Source: an uncultured Bacilli bacterium
GTDB lineage: Bacteria; Bacillota_I; Bacilli_A; RF39; UBA660
Length of the DNA: 5,601 nucleotides
NCBI GenBank assembly: GCA_944345045.1
Contig: CALVMI010000064.1
Coordinates: forward strand, 1-5,601
Direction: 5' to 3'
Shown: in pieces, positions 4,280-5,601 of the stretch
How the letters are laid out: every line of letters starts with the position of its first letter
Numbering within the stretch: position 1 is the first letter of the stretch
Translations under genes and position numbers: made by a program
Notes under the pieces: generated by a model
What the model was told of the DNA's origin: nothing
Databases searched by the model: none
The model's input: the letters and a program-made list of their open reading frames with translations, nothing else

Positions 4280-5601
4280 TTATTTTTTTACGATCTTTTT
4301 CACTTTATTAATGATCGGTTTTGGCAAATTTTTTTTAATAGTATTTTTTATAATCATTTTATTTTGTTTTTTTAATGATCGAATAATTTGCAATGCTTCA
4401 CTTTCATCTTCTGCATTAGTAAAAATCTCAAAAATAATAGATTTTTCATATAATTTTGAATCAGTGAACATATCCATATATTTTAAAACATCATCTTTAC
4501 TTTGAGCAGAAATATATTGAAATCCTAAATCATTTGCTAAATTTTTAACTAAATTAGACGATTTATTTCCAAAATGTCCATCCGCAGCAATAAAATCACT
4601 CACTTCTAAACCAGCTTGGCGAGCCGGATGACTGTAATTATGAAATTCTGTTCCACAGCCATTGTTTATTAAAATAATTCGCAAATTATTCCTTATATAA
4701 CGATTCCCCAATGAATTCAAGTCATAAAAGAATGCTAAATCACCTACTACGCCATAATATATCTTATCAGGATTTGCTAAACTAGCACCAATAAGTGTTG
4801 ACATAGCTCCATCAATTCCAAAACCACCCGTATTAGCAAAAACATTCAGATTTTTCTTACTATAAAAATAATTCCAAGATCTAAGCGAATTCAAAATTGC
4901 TAAATGGATCGTGCTCTTTTCTGAGATTTTTTCAATCATTGTTTTTGCAACCCAGATATTTGATAATGGCAATTCACTTTGTTTTGCCAAAGAATTTAAT
5001 TCATTTACTTCATTTTGCCAATCCTCGCAAAATGAAGTATTTTGGGATTTGGGAACTAAAGCATTATATTTCTTAAAAAAATCAATCTCTTGCATTTGAA
5101 AAACATATTTTAAATTTTTAAATGGATCTCTAATATGACCATCAGGGTTTACACGCCATGTTTCTCGAGAATTAAGATTTAAATAGGCTCCGGAAATATC
5201 TCCAATATAAATTATCAAATCAAAATCATTTAATGAACTTTTGTAATATTCTTGATCACATACAATATTAGCTAATACTCCATATTTTCCTATGTAATTA
5301 CTTGTATAATCACAAATTACTACTGCATTATATTTTTCACAAAATTGATCGACAGTCTCTAATAGCTCCACAGACCACTTCTTATGTGCGCCAACAAAAA
5401 TACCGATTTTATTTTTATTTAATTTTGGAAATTCATCATTATATTCAACTCGATCAATAAATCTTGTTAAAGGTAACTCTTTAGTAGTAAAACTTCCATA
5501 ACTTTTACCATCAGTTGTTATATTAATATGAACCGGTCCACCGCCATTATGCTTTAATTCTAGAATGGCTTTATTTATTAAGAAGTTACAACCATATTCA
5601 T
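4280..5601 (-). CDS. MenD-like thiamine-diphosphate-dependent enzyme of a surface-polysaccharide locus (5' end outside window)
   Basis: The reading frame stays open to the right edge, so about 440 C-terminal residues are visible and perhaps 170 more lie outside. The GTG at 5371 is internal: upstream, in frame, NGGGPVHINI matches the end of the N-terminal PYR domain of MenD and related enzymes, and GIFVGAHKKW begins the middle domain. Numbering from that GTG, the cofactor (PP) domain shows N-T-G-G-F-G-I-D-G at 180-188, GDLAFFYDLNSL at 210-221 (D211 metal ligand) and ILINNGCG at 233-240. GIDG and GDL rather than GDG are MenD traits. However, the MenD arginine positions corresponding to E. coli R395 and R413 are W166 and T181 here. 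ThDP enzymes of this type join a decarboxylated 2-oxoacid to an acceptor; donor and acceptor are unknown here. The C-terminal 30 residues carry 12 lysines and no acidic residue, beyond the usual MenD end. It is followed at 10-16 bases by the SDR gene, suggesting a two-step pathway. ThDP family: firm; MenD-like but not MenD: likely. Confidence 0.85.
   Translation of the reverse strand, partial: EYGCNFLINKAILELKHNGGGPVHINITTDGKSYGSFTTKELPLTRFIDRVEYNDEFPKLNKNKIGIFVGAHKKWSVELLETVDQFCEKYNAVVICDYTSNYIGKYGVLANIVCDQEYYKSSLNDFDLIIYIGDISGAYLNLNSRETWRVNPDGHIRDPFKNLKYVFQMQEIDFFKKYNALVPKSQNTSFCEDWQNEVNELNSLAKQSELPLSNIWVAKTMIEKISEKSTIHLAILNSLRSWNYFYSKKNLNVFANTGGFGIDGAMSTLIGASLANPDKIYYGVVGDLAFFYDLNSLGNRYIRNNLRIILINNGCGTEFHNYSHPARQAGLEVSDFIAADGHFGNKSSNLVKNLANDLGFQYISAQSKDDVLKYMDMFTDSKLYEKSIIFEIFTNAEDESEALQIIRSLKKQNKMIIKNTIKKNLPKPIINKVKKIVKK

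Noticed and set aside
4070..4505. Plus-strand open frames at 4070-4375 and 4311-4505
   Set aside because: Both are antisense to the SDR and ThDP-enzyme genes. Their hydrophobic content comes from reading lysine-rich coding sequence backwards (Phe/Leu/Ile codons).
4911..5099. Plus-strand 62-codon frame
   Set aside because: It is antisense to the ThDP-enzyme gene with no supporting feature.
4280..5371. A complete 363-residue protein starting at the GTG at 5371
   Set aside because: The frame is open to the right edge and the upstream residues (GGGPVHINI, then GIFVGAHKKW) are clear ThDP-enzyme sequence. The GTG is an internal valine codon and the gene is partial.
4280..5601. Annotation as menD of menaquinone biosynthesis
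   Set aside because: The cofactor motifs are MenD-like, but two substrate-binding arginine positions are replaced and the neighbours are polysaccharide genes. No gene symbol is given.

Overview
All genes in this window read on the minus strand. The DNA is AT-rich, the ribosome-binding sites are Gram-positive-like (a perfect AAAGGAGGT before the leftmost gene), GTG and TTG starts occur, and there is a LytR-CpsA-Psr wall-polymer ligase and a VanZ-family protein. This points to a low-GC member of the Bacillota, possibly a gut-type Bacilli/Erysipelotrichia-like or clostridial lineage. The genus cannot be told from the sequence. The standard code (TGA as stop, TGG as Trp) fits every gene.

In transcription order (right to left) there are two blocks. 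The first enters from beyond the right edge: a thiamine-diphosphate (ThDP) enzyme resembling MenD (complement 4280..>5601, N-terminus outside the window), an NADP-type short-chain dehydrogenase/reductase (complement 3430..4263) and an OafA-like membrane acyltransferase (complement 2331..3413). Gaps of about 16 bases separate them, so they look like the end of one operon. This set is typical of a surface-polysaccharide locus in which an unusual sugar or acyl building block is made and then O-acylated.

After a 113-base gap holding a probable promoter comes the second block: a three-TM LytR-CpsA-Psr (LCP) glycopolymer ligase (complement 730..2217) overlapping by 8 bases a small VanZ-family membrane protein (complement 300..737). 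A 90-base spacer follows, with an inverted repeat and a strong Shine-Dalgarno site. The window ends inside the 5' part of a probable Rpn/PDDEXK-type nuclease gene (complement <1..209) that starts with TTG.

Proposed joint role (inference): the ThDP enzyme and the SDR make a modified precursor by C-C bond formation and then reduction, the acyltransferase decorates the polymer, and the LCP protein attaches it to the cell wall. The point most worth following is the MenD-like enzyme. It keeps the MenD-type cofactor signature (GIDG, GDL, NNG), but two substrate-binding arginines of true MenD appear as Trp and Thr. It is therefore probably not a menaquinone enzyme, and its reaction is unknown.
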